Assembly: GCA_001599595.1 (NCBI GenBank)
Contig: BCHH01000005.1
Span: 2,051,269 to 2,115,268 of the forward strand
Length of the DNA: 64,000 nt
From: Beverwykella pulmonaria
Taxonomy: Eukaryota; Ascomycota; Dothideomycetes; Pleosporales; Melanommataceae
Direction of reading: 5' to 3'
Within the stretch, counting starts at the first letter, position 1, and each line of letters starts with the position of its first letter. The notes beneath the pieces were generated by a model. The model searched no databases. It was given only the letters and a program-made list of their open reading frames with translations, and had not been told where the DNA came from. The position numbers and the translations under genes were made by a program. Positions 24,701-35,636 of the stretch are shown piece by piece.

Positions 24701-26297
24701 GATACCCGCATATCGTTGATAGCTTTCGTAACATCATTTAACCTTGTATACTCGTCTGGGATGCAGGTAGTTCCTCCAATCATTAGAGGAGTGAGAATCT
24801 CAACAATGGAGGCGTCGAAGGAATGCGCAGCGAATTGAAGAGCCCGAAGTGGTTTGACGATATCCATTGCCAGTCCAGAAACATGTCCACTTACGCTGGT
24901 GCAATAATTTCCATGTTCAATTAGCGTGAGTTTTGGCTGCCCCGTAGTCCCAGAGGTCGGTATTACGTAAGCAAGATTACCACTTCCTACACGAGATTCT
25001 TGGCTAACAGAATCATGAAGGGAATCCACGAAGGCAGACTCAATAACCGTTACGGTTTCAGTAACGCCTGTCAAGGTATCTGCATAGGCTCGACAGCAGA
25101 GTACAATTTTAGCCTTAGTTGCGTTCACCAAATGTTCGATGCGTTCCTTTGGGGTAGAAGGATCGATGGGAAGGACTAGCGAACATCAGTTTCTATTAAA
25201 CAAAAAAAAGACGTGTATGCGAATTTGCGCGAAACTTAGGATGAAATGGGAAAGGGGGTTGATATGGCTCTTCTTCACTTACATGCACCACCTGCCATCA
25301 AAACACTAACCATAGCAACAATGTTCCATTTCGACTTGTTAAAGCACAACGGCACAATTACTTCCGGACCAACGCCCATATCGACGAGGTAGGAAGCAAT
25401 TCTGGAAGCATTAAAGTCGAGTTCGTGGTAAGTGAGACTCCCGTCCCACGAGCAAACAGCTTCCGCTGTAGGATTCTTCTTCACTATTTCAGATATGAAT
25501 TCATGAATTGTTCTCTGGACGTGCTCTAGCTCCTTCGAGTTCCACTTTTGAATTTGAGATTTGTTGCGATAGCTCATGAGGCTTGTGTCGCGAAGGGTAA
25601 CTTCGGGGGAGATGAGCACACACGAGAGGACCCTGTCCACCGTGCTGGCGATATTTTTGGCGTGTTCCGTCGGAAAGAATGAGTTTCGGTACTCGAGAAA
25701 TATGTTCACCCCAGTTTTTAAGACCTTGACCATAAGCCGAATGTTGCACTATATAATTGTTTAGTATGTGCGGAAAACGAAATGCGAAGGAGAATATACA
25801 TTGTCACGCATGATAAGCGCCTTGCTGGGTGTTGGCTTCTTGCCCGGGTTTCCAGATTGAGCTCCGAAACGTATCAACAAGGAGGAGTTATATCGAGGTG
25901 TGTCATCGCTCGTAACGGTAACTAGAGTGCCAGAATCATGGGCATGCCTAAGGGCCTGCCCGAAAGTCATGTGTTCGTGAATATGCATCACGGCAACTTG
26001 GTGGGGAAGTTGAACGTCTTCGGAATTTACTTTCCTGCCCAGCGTCGAAACAACTCCAATCTCCTCGAAACCAAAGCAGAGGTCATCTAGCCCAGTATAG
26101 CAGCGCAATACCAATGCCCATGTTGCCTGGATGACGGAAGACAACGTGTCAATGCCATTTTTGCTCTCGAAGACCTGCTGGAGTAGGTCAAGGTGTTGGA
26201 GGTCGACCTTCACTGATAATGGCCTTTTCGGGTCGCTAGTTTGCTTCCTGATGCCTGGAAAATGGCATGAAAAGTTTGGCCTGGATTCTGAAGGCAT
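1534..26297 (-). CDS. Giant non-ribosomal peptide synthetase, five A domains plus A-less C-T-C-T tail (HcpA/Pes1/NPS4-like)
   Basis: Cytosolic assembly line expected to make a small, probably cyclic, D/L-alternating peptide. My spliced model has 15 exons: 25800-26297, 25283-25748, 24563-25175, 24164-24506, 22604-24113, 22357-22547, 19405-22305, 16124-19354, 15887-16076, 11756-15835, 10786-11708, 7503-10731, 4000-7451, 3827-3943 and 1534-3780. They total 23,991 nt (7,996 aa) with no internal stop, which strongly supports the splicing. Domain order is half-C, A1-T1-E1, C2-A2-T2, C3-A3-T3-E3, C4-A4-T4, C5-A5-T5-E5, C6-linker-T6, C7-T7. Every A domain has the FDxS/FDxC core, a YGPxE motif and the A10 lysine. 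The three E domains keep HHxxxDxxSW and GWFTT. From memory of the family this is the fungisporin/nidulanin/Pes1/NPS4 type; the product is not predictable from sequence. The start is tentative: the ATG at 26297 has a poor context, and TATAG just upstream could be a splice acceptor from an earlier exon. Donors GTTCGT (22356) and GTGGGA (19404) are unusual. Confidence 0.93.
3827..5950 (-). other. NRPS module 6: C6-linker-T6, no adenylation domain
   Basis: C6 has EINHSVIDGGS and LMQEGM. Where an A domain would be expected there is a roughly 170-residue, Pro/Ser/Ala-rich, low-complexity linker (about 4080-4600), followed by a normal carrier domain with LGGDSIIAM (serine codon 3926-3928). The linker has no A-domain core motif. 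C6 could transfer the pentapeptide onto T6, or hold and relay it. Confidence 0.8.
5960..10640 (-). other. NRPS module 5: C5-A5-T5-E5
   Basis: C5 has TLHHALYDGWS. The A5 pocket code is D-A-M-C-A-G-A-V-V-K, and A10 is STKLDRK. The T5 serine codon is at 7435-7437, after the 7452-7502 intron. E5 has HHLVIDVVSWRVIL, NENHGREPW (EGHGRE altered to ENHGRE) and TVGWFTT. From memory, HcpA releases a tetrapeptide although it has extra modules, so use of module 5 here is an open question. Confidence 0.82.
10650..13980 (-). other. NRPS module 4: C4-A4-T4
   Basis: C4 has EMSHAICDG (SHxxxDG) after an E domain. The A4 pocket code is D-A-T-L-I-G-A-V-I-K, with NAYGPTE restored by splicing the 11709-11755 intron. 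The A10 motif is STKLDRN rather than the usual SGK, but the lysine is retained. The T4 serine codon is at 10714-10716, just after the 10732-10785 intron. There is no E domain, so residue 4 is predicted to be L. Confidence 0.85.
13990..18760 (-). other. NRPS module 3: C3-A3-T3-E3
   Basis: C3 has TAHHAVYDGWS (HHxxxDG) and follows a non-epimerising module. The A3 pocket code is D-A-I-A-I-V-G-V-V-K, a hydrophobic pocket. Introns at 16077-16123 and 15836-15886 interrupt the C-terminal subdomain of A3. The T3 serine codon is at 15486-15488. E3 has HHLVIDVVSW, NEGHGREPF and TIGWFTT, so residue 3 is predicted to be D. Confidence 0.85.
18770..22030 (-). other. NRPS module 2: C2-A2-T2
   Basis: C2 carries EINHAIMDG (NHxxxDG) and follows an E domain, fitting a D-donor/L-acceptor condensation. 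The A2 pocket code read by alignment is D-N-E-D-A-G-Q-I-N-K, clearly different from the other four modules. The A domain is split by a 50-nt intron (19355-19404) just before the LNGQRIELGE motif. The T2 serine codon is at 18836-18838. No E domain follows, so residue 2 should stay L. Confidence 0.85.
22040..25539 (-). other. NRPS module 1: A1-T1-E1 (loads and epimerises the first residue)
   Basis: A1 runs through four exons, with TSGTTGQPKL (glycine of PKG replaced by leucine), FDAS, NGYGPSE restored across the intron at 24507-24562, and SGKLDRK. The ten-residue pocket code read by GrsA alignment is D-A-V-A-C-M-G-V-A-K. The T1 serine codon is at 23595-23597 (LGGDS). E1 has HHLIIDLVSW and EGHGREPW; its GWFTT motif is completed only after removing a 56-nt intron (22548-22603). 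An active E1 implies D configuration for residue 1. Confidence 0.85.
25540..26297 (-). other. NRPS domain: N-terminal half condensation domain
   Basis: About 235 residues aligning only with the C-terminal lobe of the other C domains. It begins near the region equivalent to the CxFP motif that follows YWxxxLxG, and includes WALVLRCYTGLDD. The HHxxxDG catalytic motif is absent, so it cannot condense by itself. A leading half-C is, as far as I remember, normal for this family. It could also reflect a missed upstream exon. Confidence 0.75.
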
Positions 26298-27416
26298 TCC
26301 GTATAGTGTTGTGACTATATATCAGCAGAAATGGATTGTAGGGCTACTCACAGGGCTTTTACAGCTTGAGGAACCGGTTTCCGACCAGTGGCTAGTGGAT
26401 TGTTGGGCTTTAATACCAATCTGGTTTTTCCAATTGAGTTATTCCGTGTGGGAATGAATGGTACACAAAGATGGTATTTGAGGTAGTGCGACAGAAATGT
26501 TGTGTCATATAGAGAAGTGCAGCAAAGCCCACTGTGACTGTCTAGAGAGGTTGGTCAGTCTTCGAAACAATTTCCTGAAGCTGCAGAGCTTCCTGCAGGG
26601 GGGAAGCTTACTTTTTTATGGCTCGCAGTAGTGTGGAGATTGCTGTATATTGTGGATGGGAATGATGTGCGGTTGTTGGGGACTATGCAGGAAGCGTGTA
26701 ATACTTAAGACCACTCAAATGCAACATGCTCATACACAAGTGGGAAGTCAAGTCTTCATGTGCTGTATTGAGCTATCAATTCTTGTTTTTGCCGCCAAAA
26801 AAAATATTCAACGCCTCAACGCCCGTCCAAACGGCTTCGACGAAGTCATTGTGCGCTTGTTCATGCCAAAAAGGTCACTGACATACCAGCCCCATGTCAA
26901 AGCCCTGCAGGGTCCATGGATGGACATCATTTGCCTAGAGATGATGGAGAAAATGCAGAATGATCTCAGGCGTACAGACAAAGACTACAGATCGGCGCTG
27001 CTAGAGTACAGTGAAAGTCGGCCGGTAGGTCACCCAGGGGATCGACCATCGTATGCGGGTGCTGTGGGATCGGGCAGCATCGCGCCCCATGAGGTGTTGA
27101 AGGTGGCTAGAAATGGTGTGTGCCTTCTGGATGACTAGAGAGTCGTTTAAAGAAGGCTTTGCCATCCCAACTCTTGTCAAGACACTTTCCGATAACTGTT
27201 TAGCGCGGATATGGGCACAGGCCACGACGCTTGCTGTCCGGTGGCTGGACCGGTCCCCCGCGCACCGGGCAGGGTGGGCAATGCAGAGAACGGCAATGAC
27301 AGAAAAAGGGGAAGTGTTGATTAAGCGACAATCATGCAGCCGGTACTGGGTACAGACACAGCGTGTGGTTTTGCTATAAGCGGGGGGCTGAGACGAGGAT
27401 TTGCTCGTGTAACGGT

Positions 27417-27426
27417 ATCACGTGAT
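27417..27426. promoter_or_regulatory. Palindromic E-box ATCACGTGAT
   Basis: A perfect 10-bp palindrome with a CACGTG core, the binding site type of fungal bHLH regulators. It lies between the two divergent genes and directly before a tandem repeat. Function is inferred from position only, about 1.1 kb upstream of the NRPS start. Confidence 0.35.
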
Positions 27427-27458
27427 TGAGCCGTACCCCTGACCAAGACACGCGGAGT

Positions 27459-27583
27459 TCCGCCACGATGCTAGCCCATCAGCGGATGCAGACGAAAGCG
27501 GACGGTACCACTCCGTCGACGTCCGCCACGATGCTAACCCACCAGCGGACGCATACGAACGCGGACTGAACAGCTCCGTCGAC
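27459..27583. repeat. Imperfect tandem repeat, two 62-bp units
   Basis: Unit 1 is 27459-27520 and unit 2 is 27522-27583. Both start TCCGCCACGATGCTA and end CTCCGTCGAC. Both units are rich in CGGA/TCCG and carry AGCGGA-type motifs. The pair could be a duplicated regulatory element; the GC-rich CGG half-sites resemble Zn2Cys6 targets, but that is speculation. Confidence 0.75.
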
Positions 27584-29017
27584 TCCGCACCTGTCTCAGC
27601 CTTCCAGCTGCCAGCCGCCTCCACACTCCTGTTAAATGTAACGTCATATGCTCACTCGCAACAACTCTGCGTGCAGCGCTTGCGTTCGCCGTGTGTCTCA
27701 GTCCAGTGCTTCCACCAAAACATCTCCACACTCACATGCACTCTTATTTGCTGGACTAGGTTACGGTTCTTTCGTCCCGATGCCGCTGTGTGCGAGGTGG
27801 CACCAGCCTTTGAGAGGCCTTGGCACAGCGCCGAGCAGCTCTGCCTCCCTTCTCCAAGAATAAGTATGCAAGTTTTCATAACATAATCATGAAAACTGCT
27901 CCTTCTATTTTCGGCATCTTTTTCATCCGACATGGTTTATTACACACTCGATCATTTGCTCCTGCCATGACAACATCAGGGTCCCGCCACAGGTGTTTAA
28001 CGCTGGCTGCAACAGGATACGAAATCCGGCTTCGAACACTCATGTTTCCGCTCCGCTGGCTCCCAGCACCTAAGATCCCCTCTTTCATGTGCTTAGACTG
28101 TCGAAGATCCCTCAGAGCGCCCTATCATTTGGAATAGCTGGCGCAATCCCTCTCTGGATGGGCCATCCTTGCGCTTGTAAATCATTCTTTTCATAGACAA
28201 GGTAGCTGCTTTCCCCAACGTCCTTGTCCGCCTCGGACTACGTATCAACCTCCAGTGTCTTTCAGCCTGAACGGTAGCAGCAAATTCTCCCACTTGACTA
28301 CCGTACTCCTCTTCGGGTCATCCATGTTCGAGGTCTCCAGGACCACAGACCCACTTTCCTTAAAGACACCGCATTGTGGGGTGCTTTAGCGCTGTCGGCA
28401 CTCCTCAATTTTACAGGTTAGCCTACGAGCAACCCAGGTGAGAGGATTACAATTTATCCATATGATTCCGCGTCCCAAGTTCTTTGTACGATGCCGTTGT
28501 TATGGGACCAATGATATGCCTTTGTTGCGACAGCAAGCGGTACCTATCCTGGAGGAAGCAACACCAACTGTTCCACGTCTAATCTGGTGAGATCGTCATC
28601 ACATCGCTAAATTGAGTTCTGGTTCCTGAGTTTCGAGCGTTTGGTACCCGCAAACAATAAGAACCTACCGTTAACGGCTTCGGCACATGACGGCTGAGTC
28701 CTTCACAGGCACCCTGGTTTGAACATTGATATTAGCCACAGCCTGTGAAAAGAGGGTGGGTGTGAATTTCCTGTCGTCTAAGTCCTTTCTTTTTCTCATG
28801 TCGAAATCCCATGCTATTCCCAAAGGGATTCTCGATTCGGGGTTCCACGTCCACCTGTGTTGCCATCATGCAGTATGACGGTTGGTAATTCTCCACGATA
28901 AGAACAACGTTAGCCAAGCAACATGAGTTTTCCTTTCCTCTTCTCTTACTGGTAGTGAGATGTGATGGCTACTCCGGAACGAACTCCGTCGTAAACTAGC
29001 GGTGTATGGCCGAACGT

Positions 29018-29046
29018 TACTGCAGCCCCCTCCCGTGGCTGCAGTA
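29018..29046. repeat. Inverted repeat, 10-bp arms and 9-bp loop
   Basis: TACTGCAGCC at 29018-29027 is the exact reverse complement of GGCTGCAGTA at 29037-29046. It could be a cruciform or a dimeric binding site in the ABCC upstream region. It may be chance. Confidence 0.5.
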
Positions 29047-30353
29047 CGTTTTCCAGTCACGCTAGCGCTATTGGGATGCAGTCTTCATTGTCAATGCCTG
29101 TTTGGTCCTGCCCACAACTTTCGAAAGATCACAATCAGGTAATGTGAATCCCACAAAGACCTGCACACATTGTTCCTGCATTTTGACTGTAGATTGAACT
29201 GCCACAATCGTCAATCAAACTGGATGAATTGTCCGCATTTTCCACCCGTTCGGCTTCAGGGAAAATCGAAGGGGTTGATCGATTTTATTCGAATTGTATT
29301 TAAAGATGGCCGGACCTGCTGATGCCCGTGGAGGAAGCAGACGACTTTGGCGATCATTGAAAAATATCCTTTCTCTTGAACTGATGCGACATCAATATGC
29401 CGGCTTGCAACAATCAAACGTCAGCAGAGAATTCGTGTTGTTCTATGGATTATGGTTAGTGTATTGCGTGCGAAGTCTCACGATGTGTTGTAATAAACTG
29501 CGTTATTGCTGCCGTGTTGGCATTGTCAATCCCAGATCATAGCAAGGTTCCAAATTTGTCCCGGATTGAATGATCGAGTCGCAGCGACGATCAGTGAAGA
29601 TCAGTAAAGAAGAAGTGGTGGGAAAAAACAACGAGGTTGCGCAATTAAGGTTGAAAACCATGTTCCCAAGGCGCCCATGGAGCAAAATGATGGCTGTGGC
29701 GGCGATCCTTACTCCGAATGCGGTAAAAACAGACACGAGTCTGTAGGTGCAATCTATTTGGTTTGACCAACCAAACTACGAAGTCGTACTGACAAGTGCC
29801 ATATTTGGTCACGGAAGATGCGGTAGGTTCCGCAGTTGCCGTGAGATTCCCAGCTACACGAAGAACCCTTCAAACCAGGATAAGACGAGTTCGCTGGACC
29901 AAGTGATCACCGTCACGATGTTTGCATCCACCAAGTCGCCTATCCAATGACAATGGCGGTAAGTGCGGAAAACTGATCTAACGAGATCACAACCACGTAA
30001 TTTTGCTCTTTTCGGATAACCATGCAACTACTATGGCACATGCTTTAGTAGTGTTACCTTCACAGCGGTGTGAATATTTGCGCTGTCATTGAGATCGTCA
30101 AAGCCTACAGCCATGTCCAAGCTTTTTATCAGGGCTCCTAAACAACCGCCACCGCCTCTGAGGTAGTCGGATCGACCCTCTCGTTGTTCCGGCGGCCGAT
30201 CAAGCCGGCAGCATGATCAACGACTTTGTGGCAGGTTCCCCAAGTCTATATTGTTTGCACTCAAATCCCTCAATCATTCCATCTAATGCCCTGAACACCA
30301 TTCTCCAGATAGGCAATTGATTTTCCCTTTCCCTTCAATTGCATCATTCTGTA

Positions 30354-33300
30354 ATGACTTGTGTCTCTGTAGACAATACCTTCGGCCCATGGGCTGGAGA
30401 GCATTGTCGCGATGGTTTTGATTTCACTCTCCTCTTTGAAGATACGGTTCTTTGTATAGTGCCACTTGCGGTAATTCTATGCATTGCTCCATTCCGAATA
30501 TTCTGTCTCTGGAGGAAACGAACCAAGGTGTCAAGATCACGGCTGATATATGCAAAATTGGTATGACTACCCCCTTAAGACCTCTCTAGGGGAACGTTGA
30601 ATGGTACAGCTGATCATTTATCCGCAGGTATCCTGGAGTGTCCTTGCTGCATTCGAACTCGCCATCCTCGTTCTCTGGGTGAATCTTTCACGAACGTACA
30701 AGAACAGCACCTCAGTTGCCTCCGCAGCAATCAGCTTTGCCGGTTCGCTGATTCTTTGTCTGCTATCCTTTTTCGAGCATTCCAAGTCAATTCGAACTTC
30801 GTTTCTGATCAATGTATACCTCGTTTTCACGGTCATTTTCGATATTGCTCGATCGCGGACCTTCGCCATGGAGAGTAGCCTTGACTTGATTTCGATTATC
30901 TTCACGACACGGGCAGGTGTTAAGCTTTTCCTGGCGATATTAGAAGCCAAAGGCAAACGTAGCATTCTGCTTCCAGAATACGCTAGCTCGCCTCCAGAGG
31001 CAACCAGCGGAGTTTACAGCAGGGTTTTCTTCTGGTGGCAGAACTCACTGTTCCGAAAAGGATTTTCAAATTCTCTCTCGGTTGACGACCTCTTCGATCT
31101 AGATAAACATCTTCGATCTGATTATCTACAAGAACGAATTCAATCAACCTGGGACAAATGTGAGCGATATCAAACCCTTTCCTCGCGCATTATACTAATC
31201 ATATATCTCGTTAGTGGCCAGCAAAAGTTCCAATTCACTCTTCTTCGTCACGTTGAACAGATTAAAATGGCCTGTTTTAGCTGTTATTCCGCCCCGAGTT
31301 TGCTTAATTGCTTTCAACTTCTGCCAACCTTTCTTGATACATAGGGCTATATCCTATTCTTCCGAGCCTCACAATTCGCAAACTTCGAACATTGGCTATG
31401 GCTTGATTGGTGCCTATGTTATAGTCTACGTTGGCATCGCCGTAAGACCCAATTGAACACATGCATTTCATCATACACTCGCTAATTTTATTCAGATTTC
31501 GACCGGCCAGAAGGATCATCTTACCTACCGATTCATAACAATGATGAGGGGGGGCCTAATCTCAATGCTTTACAACAAAGCCACCGAAGTTACCATAACC
31601 GACGTGGATCCTGCATCATCTCTTACACTTATGAGCGCCGACATTGAACGCATAGTCTCAGGAATGCAGACGGCGCATGAACTTTGGTCGAATATGATAG
31701 AAGTCGCAATCGCAATATTGCTTCTACAGCGACAGTTGGGAGCCGCGTGCGGCATTCCCATCGGCGTGGCAGTCGGTAAGTCAAGAACCGTTAGTGTACA
31801 CTGCATTCACTAAATCGCCTAGTGTCTCTTGTTTGTTCGTTGGGCGCATCGGGCCTTGTTATGGAACGCCAAGCAATGTGGCTGGAAGCCATTGAGAGAC
31901 GAATTGCTGCGACCACCGCGATGCTCGGCTCAATGAAGGGGGTCAAAATGTGCGGCCTCACAGATATGCTCCGGAATGACCTTCAACAGCTTCGTGTTGA
32001 TGAATTAAACATCTCAAAGACGTTCCGAAAGCTACTCATTTGGACCATGGGATTCTGTAAGTCGCCTGCCTTTTTGTGTCAAATATGGCATCGAGCTGAC
32101 TGGCATCAGCCTATATTTCACCAGTCGTGTCCCCCATCCTCACCTTCGCTGTTTTTACCGTCATGGCGCAAAAGAAAGGCGATGGAGCAACGCTTGATAC
32201 TGCGAAGGTATTTACAGCGCTTTCTCTCTTCACATTGCTATCAGAACCTCTCGGAAGTCTCATCATGGCTCTTGCCGGCTTTATGGGTGGCGTCGGTTCC
32301 TTTCAGAGGATCCAAACGTTTCTTTCGTCCGATTCTAGAATCGACAAGCGTGGCTTCCCCCTTTTAAGCAATAGCGGACGATCAGTGTCTTCAGAAATTG
32401 GGTACGACATCGATAAAGAATCCCAAAAGAGTAGTGTCTCGTTGCATAACCTGGATATAGCCTCCTCTAGGTCGCATGCTGTGGTCATTGAAAGTGGCTA
32501 CTTTGGGTGGGACAAGGAAAAGCAACCACTGGGTTGGTTACAATCGATCGACTTGACAGTTCCCCGGGCCAAGCTTACCATGGTTGTGGGACCGGTAGGA
32601 TGCGGAAAGTCTACTCTTATCAAAGCTATTCTCGGCGAGCTCCCAGTCATGGGCGGCACTGTACAGATATCGTCTATGCGTATCGCCTTTTGCGAACAGA
32701 CGCCTTGGCACATGAACGGAACCGTACAGCAGAGTATAGTTGGTGTGTCTGACTTCGATCAACGATGGTATGCGTCGGTTGTGCGTAGTTGCGCGTTAGA
32801 CGACGATCTATGCCAATTACCACTAGGCGACCAGACCCAAATCGGAAGTAAAGGTACCGGGCTGAGTGGCGGACAGAGCCAGCGCATTGTGAGACACTTC
32901 CGATATTAACTCCGCTCAACTCCCATATCTCCTTGCTAACTTTCGACGCTCAATAGGCTCTGGCAAGGGCTGTTTACGCCCAGAAAGATATTGTTATTCT
33001 TGACGACTGCCTCACTGGTCTTGACGCGCAAACTGAGAACAGAATTTGGCACAGTCTCTTTGGCCGAGAGGGTTTGCTCCGGCGATGCAGGTCGACAGTC
33101 CTCATTGCCTCGTCATCGGGTATGCAATGTCAATTCGCTTCCTGTCTCCGATCCTGTTTCCCAAAACGCTAACATGGTCACACTGCAGCTAAACGCCTAC
33201 CATACTGCGATCACATCATCGCTCTGAATAGTGATGGCAAGATCGTGGAACAAGGCAGCTTCGAGGATCTCAATACAACTGGTGGATATGTGTCGACCTT

Positions 33301-35636
33301 CGACTTGCCGCCTCCAGATTGGGACTACTCACCGGAAAAGCATCTCTATGAGGCTCCTCCCAAATATACTGAGAAGGTTGTTTCCACGAAAGTAACAGAA
33401 GAAGATATCCAACCCGAGGCAAACAGACGCACAGGTGATTCAGCTATTTATCTCTACTATATTCGTACTGTAGGCTGGATCCCGACCATAATATTCATCG
33501 TTTCCATCACCATTTTCATTTTTGGACAGTCCTTCCCAAGTAAGTCACTAGCGCAACCTCCTGTTCAAGGGATATTAGCCCTAATCATTATTTCTCCTTC
33601 TCTCGCTTTCTGCTTATGCTGATCATCGCGACACAGCTTTGTGGGTCAAATGGTGGGCATCTTTCAACACAGAGAACCCTAACCAACAACTTGGCAAATG
33701 GCTTGGAGTTTACGCAATGCTTGGTGGAGTAGCACTTTTGTTCTTGATCATTAGTTGCTGGTGAGTATCAGTTTTTACTTGACATCATCATACTGACTGT
33801 TTGAGAGGCAACTTATCATCACAATGGTTCCACGTTCAGGCGTCAACTTTCATTGGAAGTTGCTGAACACTGTCCTCAGGTATGTCGGTCCCAGATATGG
33901 ATCGCAAGGCTCGACTAAATGATTTAGCTCTCCAATGACATTTTTCTCAACTACCGACACTGGGGTCACATTGAATAGATTCAGTCAAGATTTGATGTTG
34001 ATCGACATGGAACTTCCGGTCGCAGCCCTAAACACGTTCGCGAGTAAGTCTTCTAGCTGCGTTCTGAACTCATTAAGATGGTTCACTTACTCCTAATGAA
34101 GCGTTCGTCCTCGTGATCGGTCAGATGGCTTTGATTGCCGTCGCATCTCCATTCGCGGCCATCTCCTTCCCCATTGTTGGGATTAGCATCTACTTCATCC
34201 AGAGATTCTACCTCCACACGTCGCGCCAGCTCCGATATCTCGACCTTGAAGCCAAGTCCCCTCTCTACACCCAGTTTGACGAGATGTTGTCCGGACTAGC
34301 GTCTATCCGTGCCTTTGGGTGGCAAACCTTCCTCGAAGACAAAGCAAAGGCGCTGCTTGACCGCAGCCAGCGCCCTTTCTACTTCCTCTTTGCTGTTCAG
34401 CGTTGGTTGACTCTGGTCTTGGACTTAGTAGTTGCCGCTATCGCGACTTTGCTTATCGTTCTTGTCGTGACTCTGCGAGGAAAGCTTAGTGCTGGGTACG
34501 TTGGCGTCGCGTTGGTAAACGTTATTCTATTTTCGCAGAGCGTCAAGCTTCTTATCTCCTTTTGGACGCAGCTTGAGACGCACATTGGAAGTGTGTCCAG
34601 GATCAAAACCTTCACGAGTGATGCTGTTAGCGAGGATCTGGAAGATGAAGATCAAACCCCGCCGCCCAACTGGCCTAGCGAGGGCAATATTGAGTTTAAG
34701 GACATTACAGCTTGCTATCGGTACGTATCGCATTTTCGAAAGGTCTCCGATATAGCTAACAACTTCAGCCCGTACGAGCCCGTTATCAACAAATTTTCAC
34801 TCTCGATCAAGCCAGGAGAAAAGGTCGCTATCGTTGGCCGAACTGGAAGGTAAGTTTATCACCCTCTTCCTAGGATGCGATTATTAACAAACGCTCTAGC
34901 GGTAAATCCTCCGTCGTCCTCACCCTCTTCCGCATGCTCGACCTCTCAGCAGGCAGTATATTTATCGACGGTATCCCGCTGCACCGCATTCCCCGTCAAA
35001 CGATCCGCTCTCGTCTTATCGGTCTCCCTCAGGATGCCTATCTACTCCCAGGCAGTGTCCGTGTCAACGCAGACCCCTGGAAGCAAAGCAATGACAAGGC
35101 AATCATGCAGGCTCTGAAAGACGTGCAGCTCTGGGACATCGTCGTGAGCAAGGGCGATGAAAGCAAGTATGCACATCCTTTGGATGTGGACGTCGATGAT
35201 CTGCATTTCTCTCATGGGCAACGACAGTTGTTCTGCCTTGCGAGAGCAATATTGAGGAGGGAGAAGGGCAGTGTGGTCGTGCTTGACGAAGCAACTAGCA
35301 GGTGAGTATCCCAAATCCCCCTCGCCCCAGTCTTGCACAATCCATCGACTAATTCATGGGGTGTTCAGTCTCGACAAAAACACCGACATCCACGTTCAGA
35401 AACTCCTCCGTTCCAAGTTTGCATCCCACACCATCATCGCCGTGGCGCATAAGCTCGACACAATTTTCGACTTCGATAAAGTCGCTGTCATGCATAACGG
35501 CTCGCTCGTCGAGTACGGTGAGCCCCATAAACTTCTTGAAAGTGATGGTAGCCAGTTCAAGTCTTTGTATGAAGATGGGTCCCGCAATGATGGCATTCAG
35601 CAGGATGATGACGATGCGATAACTGTTTTCACTTGA
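30354..35636 (+). CDS. ABCC (MRP-type) full ABC transporter
   Basis: Membrane pump expected to export conjugates or peptides using ATP. My model has 15 exons: 30354-30560, 30628-31159, 31215-31441, 31496-31775, 31823-32056, 32110-32888, 32957-33119, 33189-33539, 33637-33760, 33808-33879, 33928-34043, 34102-34720, 34769-34849, 34900-35301 and 35369-35636. They sum to 4,455 nt (1,484 aa), a normal ABCC length. The order is TMD0-like N terminus, TMD1, NBD1 (Walker [10 protein letters not shown], signature LSGGQ, Walker B ILDD), TMD2, NBD2 ([24 protein letters not shown] with the motif split by an intron). Aspartate in place of the catalytic glutamate in NBD1 is usual for ABCC proteins. The ATG at 30354 is the first in-frame start. 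It is divergent from the NRPS. From memory an ABCC gene (abcB) also sits beside pes1 in A. fumigatus, which would make it the peptide exporter. Confidence 0.93.

Larger units (their letters stand above)
26298..30353. other. Divergent intergenic region between the NRPS and the ABCC transporter
   Basis: About 4 kb without a supportable gene. It must contain the 5' regions of both divergent genes. It holds an ATCACGTGAT palindrome, a 62-bp imperfect tandem repeat and a 10-bp inverted repeat, listed separately. A plus-strand open frame at 26650-27138 has no recognisable domain and I do not call it. Confidence 0.55.

Noticed and set aside
26650..27138. 162-codon plus-strand open frame in the NRPS-ABCC intergenic region.
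   Set aside because: No domain, no intron pattern, unusual composition, and no support beyond being open.
30339..35636. Plus-strand ABC region broken into many separate open frames, as if a pseudogene.
   Set aside because: All breaks coincide with consensus GT-AG introns; the 15 exons sum to exactly 1,485 codons with all ABC motifs in order.
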